Origin: Bacteroidota bacterium
GTDB taxonomy: Bacteria > Bacteroidota > Ignavibacteria > Ignavibacteriales > Ignavibacteriaceae
Direction of reading: 5' to 3'
Length of the DNA stretch: 64,000 nt
Assembly (NCBI GenBank): GCA_021815405.1
Contig: JAKAGV010000002.1
Span: 248,001-312,000, forward strand
The translations under genes were made by a program, and so were the position numbers. The notes under the pieces are model-generated. The model worked only from the letters and a program-made list of their open reading frames with translations. It ran no database searches and was not told the DNA's origin. Shown here piece by piece: positions 34,869 to 43,773 of the stretch. How positions within the stretch are numbered: position 1 is the stretch's first letter; every line of letters begins with the position of its first letter.

Positions 34869-35993
34869 ATGACAGGAACACGAATGGCAGACATTACAAA
34901 AACAGGAATATTAAATTCACTTAAGGCCGTAGAAGATCCAAATTTCAATAAAGATTTGTTAATACTAAATTCAATAAAAAAATTTGAAGTATATAATAGT
35001 GCGCTCAACATGGAATTATCTTTTACACTTCCCTCTTCAAACGACACAGATCAATTAAAAGATAAATTCGTCCGCAAAATCAAAGAAGATTTCCCTTCGA
35101 TTAAGAATGTGAACTTAAGTATTGATGCAAAAACTACTGTTCATCAGGGATCAAACAAAAATCCAATTTTACCCGGAGTAAAAAACACAATTGCAGTAGC
35201 AAGCGGTAAAGGAGGAGTAGGCAAAAGCACTGTAGCGGTAAACCTTGCCGTTGCACTCGCTAAAGACGGTGCTGAAGTTGGCTTGATCGATGCCGACATA
35301 TACGGGCCTAGTATCCCGCTAATGCTAGGTTTAAAAGAAAAACCCAAAATTATGCAGAACCAGCAGACGATGAAGATAATTCCGCTTTCAAACTATGGTG
35401 TAAAGGTAATTTCAATCGGTTTACTCGTTGATGATGATGCACCGGTAATTTGGCGCGGTCCTATGGCAAGCGGAGCTGTAAAGCAGTTCATGTCAGATGT
35501 GGATTGGGGTGAGCTTGATTATTTAATTTTTGATTTGCCTCCGGGAACCGGTGATATTCAGTTAACACTAGTTCAAACAATTCCGCTGACATCTGCGGTA
35601 ATTGTTACTACACCGCAGGAAGTATCTTTAATTGATGCACGAAAAGCTTTAAAGATGTTTACAAGAGTAAACGTTCCCGTAGCTGGTGTTGTTGAAAACA
35701 TGAGCTACTTTATTGCACCTGATACCGGTAAGAAGTATGACATCTTCGGCACCGGCGGAGGCTCTAAAATTGCAGAAGAATTAAAGGTACCATTTCTAGG
35801 CGGAATTCCGATTGACCCGCGAATTAGAATCGGCGGTGATAATGGAATCCCGGTTATGTATGATACACCCGATACGGAACATGCTAAAGCCATTGAACAG
35901 ATATCAAAGAACCTTGCTTCTCAGGTTCACTTAATAAATGTAAAAGGAAGCTCAGCTTCTAAGATGGAAATATTGCTAGAAGACAACGAATAA
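34869..35993 (+). CDS. mrp: Mrp/ApbC-type iron-sulfur cluster carrier ATPase
   Basis: 374 residues. N-terminal MIP18/DUF59 domain (about 5-90) followed by a MinD-like P-loop ATPase: VASGKGGVGKSTVAVNLA (deviant Walker A), GLIDADIYGPSIPLMLG, DYLIFDLPPGTGDIQLTLVQ and GVVENMSYFIAP, the latter lacking the CxxC seen in many Mrp proteins at this place. Family role: loading of Fe-S clusters into apoproteins. An alternative ATG at 34884 (MADITKTG) has a better SD (AGGAA). Followed by a NifU-type scaffold, which fits the role. Confidence 0.9.
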   Translation: MTGTRMADITKTGILNSLKAVEDPNFNKDLLILNSIKKFEVYNSALNMELSFTLPSSNDTDQLKDKFVRKIKEDFPSIKNVNLSIDAKTTVHQGSNKNPILPGVKNTIAVASGKGGVGKSTVAVNLAVALAKDGAEVGLIDADIYGPSIPLMLGLKEKPKIMQNQQTMKIIPLSNYGVKVISIGLLVDDDAPVIWRGPMASGAVKQFMSDVDWGELDYLIFDLPPGTGDIQLTLVQTIPLTSAVIVTTPQEVSLIDARKALKMFTRVNVPVAGVVENMSYFIAPDTGKKYDIFGTGGGSKIAEELKVPFLGGIPIDPRIRIGGDNGIPVMYDTPDTEHAKAIEQISKNLASQVHLINVKGSSASKMEILLEDNE

Positions 35994-36044
35994 TCTTTTG
36001 GGTACAAGATTATATTCCCATTATGATTACTTGTGGGAACTACT

Positions 36045-36281
36045 ATGGAAAATTTAAAGAATGAAGATGTTCTGAAAGCTATAGATTCTATTCGTCCTTA
36101 CCTGCAAGCAGATGACGGCGATATTGAGTTGGTTGAGATAACAGAAGACGCAATTGTTAAAGTAAAACTCGTAGGTGCCTGCGCAATATGTCCAATGTTT
36201 TCAATGACACTTCGTGCCGGTGTAGAACGTTCGTTAATGAAACAAGTGCCCGGAATTAAAAGAATAGAAGCAGTAAATTGA
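36045..36281 (+). CDS. NifU C-terminal-type iron-sulfur scaffold protein
   Basis: 78 residues from ATG at 36045; a GTG 12 bases upstream would add four residues. KAIDSIRPYLQADDGDIELVEI and the CxxC of GACAICPMFSMTLRAGVE define the NifU-C (NfuA) domain, which carries a 4Fe-4S cluster at the interface of a dimer. Next to mrp, with the stop overlapping the start of the AI-2E permease by 4 bases. Confidence 0.92.
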   Translation: MENLKNEDVLKAIDSIRPYLQADDGDIELVEITEDAIVKVKLVGACAICPMFSMTLRAGVERSLMKQVPGIKRIEAVN

Positions 36282-37336
36282 AGATGTCCGAATTGTCAAT
36301 AAAAAAGGTTACCCGGTATTCGCTTTTAATAGCAGGAATAATTTTAATATTATACCTGCTATATCTTATTTCGACCGTCTTGATAATCTTTGCATTTGCC
36401 GTTCTGCTGGCTTTTATATTAGAGCCACTGGTTTCTAGACTAGAGTATAGTGGCTTCAATCGGTTGTTCTCAATAATTACGGTTTTTGCAGCAGTTGTCA
36501 TTCTATTTTATCTCTTTTTTGCCTACTTAGTACCTAACTTAATATTCCAGATGAAACAATTGATAGGTACACTTCAAGTAATATCTATTCATGAAAAAAT
36601 TCTATCTGTAGAAAAAGTCATTTACAATTATCTTCCTTTCTTCGAACTTGGACAATTATCGAAACACTTTGAAGAATTTATTTCATCCGGGATTATCAAT
36701 TCTTTTGATAGGCTAACATCTATCCTTACAAGCATTATTTCTATTATAGTACTAGTAGTAATTATCCCGTTTATAACATTCTTTCTTTTAAAAGACAGTA
36801 AAGAAATTATGCGCGGTATAATTCATGTAATGCCCAATAGGTATTTCGAAATGTCATACTGGATAATGAAAAAAGTCTCCATACAGCTCGGAAGATATGT
36901 AAGAGGCTGGATTTTTGATGCAGCTTTCGTAGGAGTTGCATGTGGTTTTGGATATTATGTTATAGGAATTAAGAATGCTCTTCCATTAGGAGTAATTTCC
37001 GGCTTAGGGCATCTTGTTCCTTATTTTGGTCCAATAATCGGCGGCGTTCCGGCAATAATAATTTCCATCATCCAGTATGGAGATTTTTCACACGTCCCTT
37101 TAATCATAATGATGATAATAGCTGTCTACGTAATTGATAACGGTTTAGTGCAGCCTTATGTCTTTTCTAAAAGTGTTGATATGCATCCTATTGTAATAAT
37201 TCTCTTAATACTAGCCGGAAGCCAATTATTCGGAATTAGCGGAATGCTCTTTTCAATTCCCCTTGCCACAGTAGTGAGAACTGCCGCTAAAGAAATTTAC
37301 TTTGCATTCAAGAACTATAAGATAGCCCGCCTTTAA
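36278..37336 (+). CDS. AI-2E/PerM-family membrane transporter
   Basis: 352 residues with about eight hydrophobic segments. The family signature lies in the C-terminal half: GLGHLVPYFGPIIGGVPAII, DNGLVQPYVFSKSVDMHPIVIILLILAGSQLFGISGML. The substrate is unknown; members include the autoinducer-2 exporter and a Na+/H+ antiporter. Its ATG overlaps the preceding NifU-type gene by 4 bases. The 219 bp after it (37337-37555) show no gene. Confidence 0.9.
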   Translation: MKMSELSIKKVTRYSLLIAGIILILYLLYLISTVLIIFAFAVLLAFILEPLVSRLEYSGFNRLFSIITVFAAVVILFYLFFAYLVPNLIFQMKQLIGTLQVISIHEKILSVEKVIYNYLPFFELGQLSKHFEEFISSGIINSFDRLTSILTSIISIIVLVVIIPFITFFLLKDSKEIMRGIIHVMPNRYFEMSYWIMKKVSIQLGRYVRGWIFDAAFVGVACGFGYYVIGIKNALPLGVISGLGHLVPYFGPIIGGVPAIIISIIQYGDFSHVPLIIMMIIAVYVIDNGLVQPYVFSKSVDMHPIVIILLILAGSQLFGISGMLFSIPLATVVRTAAKEIYFAFKNYKIARL

Positions 37337-37555
37337 TTGTTCTATAGCATTACATCAAGATCAATAAACTCTGAACAATCTTCTGAAAAAGGAAACTCAT
37401 CCAGATTATATTTATTTATGTATTCTACACTCTGCCATCTGCTTTTTGATATTTTGTAATTTATAATTCCAAGATAGACTTAAAGAATTAATTTGTTTCT
37501 TTCGCAAACTACTCGTATTTTTATTTAGACAAAATCTTAATAGTGTGCAGATTAG

Positions 37556-37777
37556 ATGAAGACAGCAGCAGAATTGAAGTTTGGAGAATCAGGAATTATT
37601 GGAGATATAGATGCTTCTCACCCTTCTTCCAGACGTATTTTAGAAGTCGGATTTACTCCTGGTCAGGAGATACAATTAGTAAATGTTTCCGCATTTAACG
37701 ACCCTCTAGCTTTTTCAGTTAGAGGTACAATCATTGCAATCAGAAAAAATGAAGCCTCTTGCATTAAACTAATATGA
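37556..37777 (+). CDS. feoA: Ferrous iron transport protein A
   Basis: 73 residues forming an SH3-like FeoA domain (GESGIIGDID, RILEVGFTPGQEIQLVN, FSVRGTIIAIRKNEASCIKL). Small cytoplasmic partner of FeoB; its stop overlaps the feoB ATG by 4 bases. Confidence 0.92.
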   Translation: MKTAAELKFGESGIIGDIDASHPSSRRILEVGFTPGQEIQLVNVSAFNDPLAFSVRGTIIAIRKNEASCIKLI

Positions 37778-39810
37778 AGACAATAATACTCGAAGACCTT
37801 CCATTAATAACTCTGGTAGGTCCTCCAAACTCGGGAAAAACTACATTATTCAATTACCTGAGCGGACAAAATTATAAAACTGTTAATTATCCTGGGGCTA
37901 CCGTTGAATATTCAATCAGCAAAATCCAGAAAAAATTTAATTTTAACGCAAACATTTTAGACTCGCCCGGAATTATCAGCTTAATTCCTAATTCACCTGA
38001 TGAAAAAGTTTCAGTAGATTCACTTTACTCTCATCCTATGTATGGTGTGCCTGACTTAGTAATTGCAACTGTCGACGCAAGTCAGCTTTCAAGACATTTG
38101 CTTCTTGTCAGGCAGTTGATAGAATCCGAATTTAATGTTGTAATTTCACTTACAATGACTGACATACTTCAGCGCAAGGGCTATGAAATTTCTTCAACTT
38201 TACTTGGGCAAAAACTTGGATGTGCAGTGGTAGTAATTGACGGAAGAACCGGCAGTGGAGTCGAGGAGCTGATCAGAACTGTTGAAAAAAATATCGAGAA
38301 GACAAAACTTAGTGAGAAGAAGAATCCCATTGTGCGAGACACAAACCTAGATGTAAAATATCTGTTAAGTTCTTTTAAAGAAATAGAAAGTATTGAAAAG
38401 GAAGTTATTACTCTTACCAATAAGAGCGATAAAAACATAAATCTTAAAAAGGCAAACAAACAGCTTCTCGTCCTAAATGAAACAATTCCAAGTGCAAATC
38501 AATTAGACCAGCCTACACTAAAGATTGATAGGATTCTGCTTCATAAAGTTTGGGGTCTTGTTGTATTCTTTTTAATTATGGCAGCAACATTTACTTCTAT
38601 TTTCTGGCTTGCACAACCTATAATGGAACTTGTCGACAGCGGCTTTGGATTTTTATCCTATGAGGCAATAAATATTTTGGGAAATACCTGGTACGGTAAT
38701 TTAATTGCAAATGGAATTATCAGCGGTACAGGTGCTGTTCTAGTTTTTGTTCCCCAGATCTTAATTTTATTTCTAATTCTCGGACTGCTTGAAGACACCG
38801 GTTATCTTGCACGTGGTGCAATGCTGATTGATAAACCGCTATCCAAAATCGGACTGAACGGGCGTTCGTTTGTTCCCATGCTTTCGGGATTTGCCTGTGC
38901 CATTCCTGCAATTTTGTCAACGAGAACAATTCCGAATAAAAGAGAAAGACTTCTTACTATTTTTATTATTCCTTTAATGAGCTGCAGCGCTCGACTGCCT
39001 GTTTATGCCTTGCTGCTTGCTTTCTTATTCCCTGCCGATAAGGCATGGATAGCAGGTTTAGTGTTAGCCGGAATTTATGTACTTAGTATTTTAAGCTCTG
39101 TTTCAATAGCAGGTATTGTTAATAAATTCAAAAACAAAATTATTAACGCGGAAGATAGGTCATCATTTATATTAGAGCTGCCTGCCTACCGCAAGCCAAA
39201 ATTCAGCATGGTTTTGAGTAACTCATACCACAGCGCAAAATTATATTTTAAGAAAGCCGGTCCAATTATCCTGGTACTTTCTACTATTATGTGGTTTCTT
39301 ACTTACTTCCCGGATTACAATCCTAAAGTAGACACCCAGAACTTAACAAAGGATCAAGCTGTTGAGTTACAAAGCTCAGTTAGACTTGAACATTCTTATG
39401 CTTCTGATTTAGGAAAGTTTATTCAGCCGGTTATGTCCCCAATCGGAATGGATTGGCGGGTCGGCGTTTCTTTAATATCTGCATTTGCAGCAAGAGAAGT
39501 TTTCGTAAGTTCACTTGCAATGATTTTTAAAGTAACCGATGACAAGGCTACTTTACAATCCTCAATGTTGCGAGAAATGCGAAAAGCAACAATTGAAGGT
39601 ACCGGGCAAAGGCTATTTACTCCCGCAACAATAGCAGGGCTTATAGTGTTTTTTATATTTGCGCTGCAGTGCGTTTCAACGCTTGCGGTTTCCCGTAAAG
39701 AAACCGGAAGTTGGAGAATGCCAGCTATTCAGTTTTTTATGTTTACAATTTTAGCATATGTCTTCACTTTTATAACGGTAAATGGCTTGAGGATTTTGGG
39801 AGTTCCATAA
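37774..39810 (+). CDS. feoB: Ferrous iron transporter FeoB
   Basis: 678 residues. The N-terminal G domain shows G1 GPPNSGKT (16-23), G2 region NYPGATVE and G3 DSPG (63-66). The G4 motif, normally NxxD, reads TMTD (127-130), an unusual Asn-to-Thr change. A linker (~190-245) leads to the transporter part with two Gate domains (VPQILILFLILGLLEDTGYLARG, GFACAIPAIL, SCSARLPVYALL, DWRVGVSLISAFAAREVFVSSL) and about eight to ten helices. It imports Fe2+ under low oxygen. Forms an operon with feoA; the Fur regulator follows. Confidence 0.94.
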   Translation: MKTIILEDLPLITLVGPPNSGKTTLFNYLSGQNYKTVNYPGATVEYSISKIQKKFNFNANILDSPGIISLIPNSPDEKVSVDSLYSHPMYGVPDLVIATVDASQLSRHLLLVRQLIESEFNVVISLTMTDILQRKGYEISSTLLGQKLGCAVVVIDGRTGSGVEELIRTVEKNIEKTKLSEKKNPIVRDTNLDVKYLLSSFKEIESIEKEVITLTNKSDKNINLKKANKQLLVLNETIPSANQLDQPTLKIDRILLHKVWGLVVFFLIMAATFTSIFWLAQPIMELVDSGFGFLSYEAINILGNTWYGNLIANGIISGTGAVLVFVPQILILFLILGLLEDTGYLARGAMLIDKPLSKIGLNGRSFVPMLSGFACAIPAILSTRTIPNKRERLLTIFIIPLMSCSARLPVYALLLAFLFPADKAWIAGLVLAGIYVLSILSSVSIAGIVNKFKNKIINAEDRSSFILELPAYRKPKFSMVLSNSYHSAKLYFKKAGPIILVLSTIMWFLTYFPDYNPKVDTQNLTKDQAVELQSSVRLEHSYASDLGKFIQPVMSPIGMDWRVGVSLISAFAAREVFVSSLAMIFKVTDDKATLQSSMLREMRKATIEGTGQRLFTPATIAGLIVFFIFALQCVSTLAVSRKETGSWRMPAIQFFMFTILAYVFTFITVNGLRILGVP

Positions 39811-39874
39811 TTTAAATTAATTAGACTTTCGGCAAGCGCCGGATCAGTTTAGAAAAATATCTTGAACTTAAATG

Positions 39875-39885
39875 AATGATAATCA
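39875..39885 (+). promoter_or_regulatory. Possible Fur operator
   Basis: AATGATAATCA matches 11 consecutive bases of the classical 19-bp Fur box, 45 bases before the fur start. The outer part of the box is not conserved, so this is suggestive only. Confidence 0.4.
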
Positions 39886-39929
39886 CAGGTTCAAATGTTA
39901 AAAATATTTTTTATAAAGAAGATTAAATC

Positions 39930-40394
39930 TTGAAAGAGCAACAAGCCGCTGAAATATTCAGAAAGTATTTAAAGGACGGTAAAAACCGAATAACTCCGGA
40001 AAGATTTGAAGTTCTTGATTCCGCCATTAAATATGACGGTCATTTTGCCGCAGATGATTTATTTCTTCAAATGAAAAAGAAGAAATCCAGGGTCTCTCGC
40101 GCTACTGTTTACAATACTCTTGAGCTTCTAGTTCAATGCGATATTCTTACAAAGAGGAACTTCGGCGAGAATATGACCCGCTACGAAAGCACATTGAAGA
40201 AACAGAGCCACGATCATCTTATCTGTGTTGACTGCGGACGCATTGTAGAATTCATTAATCCAAAGATAAAAGCTCTGCCTGAAGAAATTTCGAATGAGTT
40301 AGGCTTTAACGTTGAAAGCTACTCATTTAATATTTTTGCCCGCTGCAAGAATAACAAAGAATGCCAACATCATAAAAAACAAGCAAGCAAATAA
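39930..40394 (+). CDS. fur: Fur-family transcriptional regulator
   Basis: 154 residues from TTG at 39930, the earliest in-frame start. Winged-helix domain (NRITPERFEVLDSAIK, VSRATVYNTLELLVQCDIL), then the metal sites: SHDHLICVDCGRIVEF with a CxxC, and a C-terminal pair CKNNKEC. It represses iron uptake or related genes when metal-bound. Position directly after feoAB supports an iron role, though Zur or PerR specificity cannot be excluded. The stop overlaps the next ATG (TAATG). Confidence 0.88.
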   Translation: MKEQQAAEIFRKYLKDGKNRITPERFEVLDSAIKYDGHFAADDLFLQMKKKKSRVSRATVYNTLELLVQCDILTKRNFGENMTRYESTLKKQSHDHLICVDCGRIVEFINPKIKALPEEISNELGFNVESYSFNIFARCKNNKECQHHKKQASK

Positions 40395-41110
40395 TGCCGC
40401 CACAACAAAAATATCCATTAATCTGGCAGAAGAAAAATTTTTTAATTAAGATATTCTGCTCAATACCAAATATCGCTACTGGAATATTGATTAGAGCAGG
40501 TAATACTCATTTTGTTGTCGATCCCGGGGATGGAATTCTAAGAGACCTGAATAAAGAAATTGGTACAAAAAATATATTAAACGTTTCCGACGCTTTCATC
40601 ACTCATGGGCATCATGATCATGTCGGCGGCATTTGGACGCTGATTACTTATATGCGCGTAATGCACAAGCAGACTCCGCTTTCAATTCATTATCCAATTG
40701 GTTGCGTTGAAATTGAAAGCATCTATCACGCCTTTCATAATGTTTATTCAAAGTCTCTTCCATACAAAATAACATTAAAGCCGATTAAAGAATCAAAAAG
40801 CATCCACAGCCATGGCATTTCTATAAAACCCTTTCCGGTTATTCACAGAGAATATCTTAATGATGGTGTATCAACAAGGCAAGTGCCTGCACTCGGTTAT
40901 AAATTTAATTTTAACGGTATGAAGATTTGCTATGGCGGGGATACAGCTTACTGTATAGAACTTGTAAAGCACGCTAAGAATTCTGACCTGGCTATCATCG
41001 AAGCAGGACATGATGAAGATACCCCCGACGATATGCATATGACTACGAAAGAAGCTGTTTCAATCGGCAAATCAGCTAAAAAATATTTTCTCGTCCACGT
41101 TCCGGAATAA
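40394..41110 (+). CDS. Metallo-beta-lactamase-fold hydrolase (RNase Z-like)
   Basis: 238 residues. Zinc motif THGHHDHVGGIW (HxHxDH), a second metal site in VIHREYLNDG and ICYGGDTAY (Asp bridging), and a late His in the C-terminal VHVPE. The sequence resembles the RNase Z/arylsulfatase branch, but it lacks the long RNase Z exosite and its length is shorter than tRNase Z. Translationally coupled to fur by a TAATG overlap. Confidence 0.8.
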   Translation: MPPQQKYPLIWQKKNFLIKIFCSIPNIATGILIRAGNTHFVVDPGDGILRDLNKEIGTKNILNVSDAFITHGHHDHVGGIWTLITYMRVMHKQTPLSIHYPIGCVEIESIYHAFHNVYSKSLPYKITLKPIKESKSIHSHGISIKPFPVIHREYLNDGVSTRQVPALGYKFNFNGMKICYGGDTAYCIELVKHAKNSDLAIIEAGHDEDTPDDMHMTTKEAVSIGKSAKKYFLVHVPE

Positions 41111-41203
41111 GACTTAAGTACTCTCTTTTTCACTCAATATTAAATCTATACTCATACTAGTTGAAACCCTAATCTTTAATTTAATATTCCCCGTAAAACC
41201 CAG

Positions 41204-41230
41204 AGTGCTTAACACTATGCTCTAAGCACT
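41204..41230. terminator. Hairpin between convergent genes
   Basis: AGTGCTTA (41204-41211) and TAAGCACT (41223-41230), 11-base loop, followed by TTGCTTTTTG. Plausible bidirectional terminator for the MBL-fold gene and the anti-sigma gene. Confidence 0.45.
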
Positions 41231-41299
41231 TTGCTTTTTGCAGATTACTCAAGATTTAATGGCGAACAGAAAATAATATATTGAAAAGAATAATCATAT

Positions 41300-42115
41300 T
41301 TACCGCTTATTTATTTCACCTTTAAGATAGATTGTCCCTGTCGGCTTACCTGCTCCTCCTTTAGGTTCAAGCGTAAGTAAAATCGAATATCCAGCATCAT
41401 CATTATTTAATGGGAGTCTTTTGAAAAAATAAAAATTATATGAATTTGGGTTTACAGCAATTACTCCTTCATTTATTATCGAATCATTTTTTACCAGCCA
41501 AAGCTGATAATCTTTCATCTCGTCAATGGGCGGAAGATTTTCTATCTGTAACACAGCTTCTTCGCTGAAAGGAGACCAAAATATCTTGCCATAGCCATCC
41601 GGATTAATATCCTGTCCTTTTAAATTTATAACTTCTATCTTTTTTGAATTTAGTACATCAAAAATCCTGCTGTCATAATCTAAATGTGAATAACTATTTA
41701 TCAGCTTATTGTTCAATGCGCTGTTATCGCTCGATATTTGATAAAGATAAAATGTCAAAATTAGAAGCGATAAAAACAGTAGTATTGCAACAGCAGATGT
41801 AATATTATACTTAATTGTCACTATTTCAGGATGATATTTAAAAAATGGAAATAAAAATTTCTTTTCCCTTTTTGAATGAAGATCATTCGGTACATTTTGA
41901 TGTACATCTGTGTAGCGATCTATAAGATCAACAGACAAAGGCAGCTTATTAATTGTTTTTTTTGTCTGGTAAAATATTTCCTGAAGCTCCCTGTCCCCGC
42001 TATCCAATGCAGATTTTAACTCCTTCAACTCATCCGGTTGAATTGTATTCAAAAAGTATAAGGCACAAAGTGCTTTGAATCTCTCTCTATCCATCTCGTA
42101 TTTTTTGTACTTCAC
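41300..42115 (-). CDS. Anti-sigma-K (RskA)-type membrane protein
   Basis: 271 residues. A cytoplasmic helical N-terminus (RFKALCALYFLNTIQPDELKELKSALDSGDRE) resembles anti-sigma domains. One transmembrane helix (about 108-127, AVAILLFLSLLILTFYLYQI) leads to a periplasmic RskA beta domain (GKIFWSPFSEEAVLQIENLPPIDEMKDYQLWLVKN, GYSILLTLEPKGGAGKPTGTIYLKGE). The CxxC zinc motif of ZAS domains is missing. Usually the gene follows an ECF sigma factor; none lies nearby on either side, so the partner must be elsewhere. Confidence 0.85.
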   Translation of the reverse strand: MKYKKYEMDRERFKALCALYFLNTIQPDELKELKSALDSGDRELQEIFYQTKKTINKLPLSVDLIDRYTDVHQNVPNDLHSKREKKFLFPFFKYHPEIVTIKYNITSAVAILLFLSLLILTFYLYQISSDNSALNNKLINSYSHLDYDSRIFDVLNSKKIEVINLKGQDINPDGYGKIFWSPFSEEAVLQIENLPPIDEMKDYQLWLVKNDSIINEGVIAVNPNSYNFYFFKRLPLNNDDAGYSILLTLEPKGGAGKPTGTIYLKGEINKR

Positions 42116-42405
42116 TTGTAATAGCCTATTTAATCTACGAAATCAAATTCAAATTTTATGTTGTAAATATCAAGTAAAAAATCCAGTCACTGCTTATTCT
42201 TAGTCTTTGATTATTATTCTCTTTATTTTTAGACAATTGAATATCTATAATTTGAATATTAATCTTATACTTATTTGGTGCATATTAAATTAATATTTCA
42301 GGCTGAGACTAATTTACTATCCATCGCTGAAGCTTTGGAGAGTAAACTAATTTAGGCAGATAGATTACGATTAAAATGACAGCAAATTATAAAAAGATTG
42401 TAATT

Positions 42406-42834
42406 ATGTCCTGGTACCAAAAAGAAATTTCACTATCTCCCAAGCGTAGAGGATTCCATCTCGTTACGGATGAAATTGAAAGCACTGTCCCTGAAATCAG
42501 AAAAATAAAAACGGGCATTGCTCATATATTTATAAAGCATACTTCGGCATCATTAACTTTAAATGAAAACGCAGATCCGACAGTTAGAACTGATATGGAA
42601 ACTCACTTTAACAAATTAGCACCGGAGAATGCACCGTATTATATGCACGATACAGAAGGCTCTGATGATATGCCTGCTCATCTTAAATCTGTTCTCATCG
42701 GAAATAGTCTTACCATTCCAATTACAAATGGAAAATTGAATCTTGGTACCTGGCAGGGAATTTATCTTTGTGAACACCGCAATCGCGGGGGTTCTAGAAA
42801 GATTGTAGTTACGATAAACGGAGAGGATCTATAA
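42406..42834 (+). CDS. yjbQ: YjbQ/UPF0047 family protein
   Basis: 142 residues from ATG at 42406, which gives the family start MSWYQKEISLSPKRRGFHLVTDEI; an ATG at 42376 would add ten residues. Conserved residues: HIFIKHTSASLTLNENADPTV, HDTEGSDDMPAHLKSVL and GTWQGIYLCEHRNRG. Members have secondary thiamine phosphate synthase activity. The gap upstream (42116-42375) has an imperfect hairpin at about 42307-42353 but no complete riboswitch. Confidence 0.93.
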   Translation: MSWYQKEISLSPKRRGFHLVTDEIESTVPEIRKIKTGIAHIFIKHTSASLTLNENADPTVRTDMETHFNKLAPENAPYYMHDTEGSDDMPAHLKSVLIGNSLTIPITNGKLNLGTWQGIYLCEHRNRGGSRKIVVTINGEDL

Positions 42835-42972
42835 TTCTTTTTAATCTTCAGAAAGATTTGTAATTCTGGTTACTGGATCCTAGATACCATTAAATAGAAC
42901 TGATCTTCGGCATCTAGAATCCAAATTTCCAGTATTCCATCATTATGTCGCTCAAAAAAAATCAGAGAATTC

Positions 42973-43329
42973 TCACTGCCCGTCGTTATAATTCCATTTC
43001 TTCTTATTTACTTTCACTTCTTCCAGAGTCGGCAGCTTTTGATCATCCGGACGTTTAGGTACGATTCGCTTTTTCGCAACTATCCTTGCATTAATCTCAA
43101 TATCTTCCTGGAAAACATTTGGGACAAGCTCATCTTCAAAGATTGCTTCCCATGGACATTCCGGTACACATGCATTGCAATTTATACATTCATCGGGATC
43201 GATTAGTAATTGATTACTAGGTATAGTTGGATCATCGCCCTGATATTGGTAAATGCAATCGACAGGACAGACTTGCGTGCAGGAAATATCAAGACAATCC
43301 CTGCACAGTTTAGTAATTACATATGCCAT
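42973..43329 (-). CDS. fdxA: Seven-iron-type ferredoxin
   Basis: 118 residues. The N-terminal cluster ligands are C-RDC-LDISC-TQVC-PVDC (3Fe/4Fe site), and the second site reads CINCNACVPECPWEAIF. The ~40-residue C-terminal extension is typical of FdxA-type proteins. Electron carrier, partner unknown. Single gene. The convergent yjbQ gene ends 138 bp away, in a gap with an imperfect palindrome (CTGGATCCTAGAT and ATCTAGAATCC, about 42877-42930). Confidence 0.88.
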   Translation of the reverse strand: MAYVITKLCRDCLDISCTQVCPVDCIYQYQGDDPTIPSNQLLIDPDECINCNACVPECPWEAIFEDELVPNVFQEDIEINARIVAKKRIVPKRPDDQKLPTLEEVKVNKKKWNYNDGQ

Positions 43330-43541
43330 TTATTTTCCTATTATTGTTGGCTTGATTGTTATATCTAGATTGTTATCCGCACCGCAAATCTATCAGATTT
43401 CTTTTTACGATGCAAACAAACGGTGTTAGATAAAACAAACTGAGTGATACTATTGAATGAAAAATGAACGATTATAAATGACTATGGAATAACTTTTAAA
43501 TAAATTCCTGATAACAAATTCATACACTAATCCAGGAAAGA

Positions 43542-43700
43542 ATGTTTAAGCCAAATAAAGAGCATAGCCAAACAAACATATTTGGATTTTCTAATTTTAT
43601 ATCAACAGCCATGTTTAAAGAACTTCAAGAATCAGAAGAGGCGAATGTAAATGCCTATATACATTCATTTGTTGAAGGGTCAGCAATTAAGAACGGATGA
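43542..43700 (+). pseudogene. N-terminal relic of an IS1182-like transposase
   Basis: A 52-codon frame starting MFKPNKEHSQTNIFGFSNFIS, resembling the N-terminus of IS1182-family transposases (usually 450-550 residues). The sequence then becomes unrelated (NVNAYIHSFVEG) and stops. No terminal repeats were identified. A remnant of an insertion, in a 444-bp gap that otherwise shows only A+T-rich DNA and the hairpin at 43719. Confidence 0.5.
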
Positions 43701-43718
43701 AAAATTATTTTCTTGTTT

Positions 43719-43755
43719 ATAGAGATGACATCTTTCCAAAAGATGCCATCTCTAT
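43719..43755. repeat. 17-bp-stem hairpin
   Basis: ATAGAGATGACATCTTT pairs with AAAGATGCCATCTCTAT with one mismatch and a 3-base loop. It is 19 bp beyond the stop of the minus-strand gene at 43774 and could end its transcript, but no T run follows on either strand. Confidence 0.7.
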
Positions 43756-43773
43756 ACTTCATTTAATCTATAA

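Noticed and set aside
42300-42360. TPP riboswitch before yjbQ (word GGCTGAGAC)
   Set aside because: Tempting because YjbQ relates to thiamine phosphate, but the second half of the THI box (ACCTGAT, TACCnGCGnAGGGA) is absent; the sequence is better explained as an imperfect hairpin.
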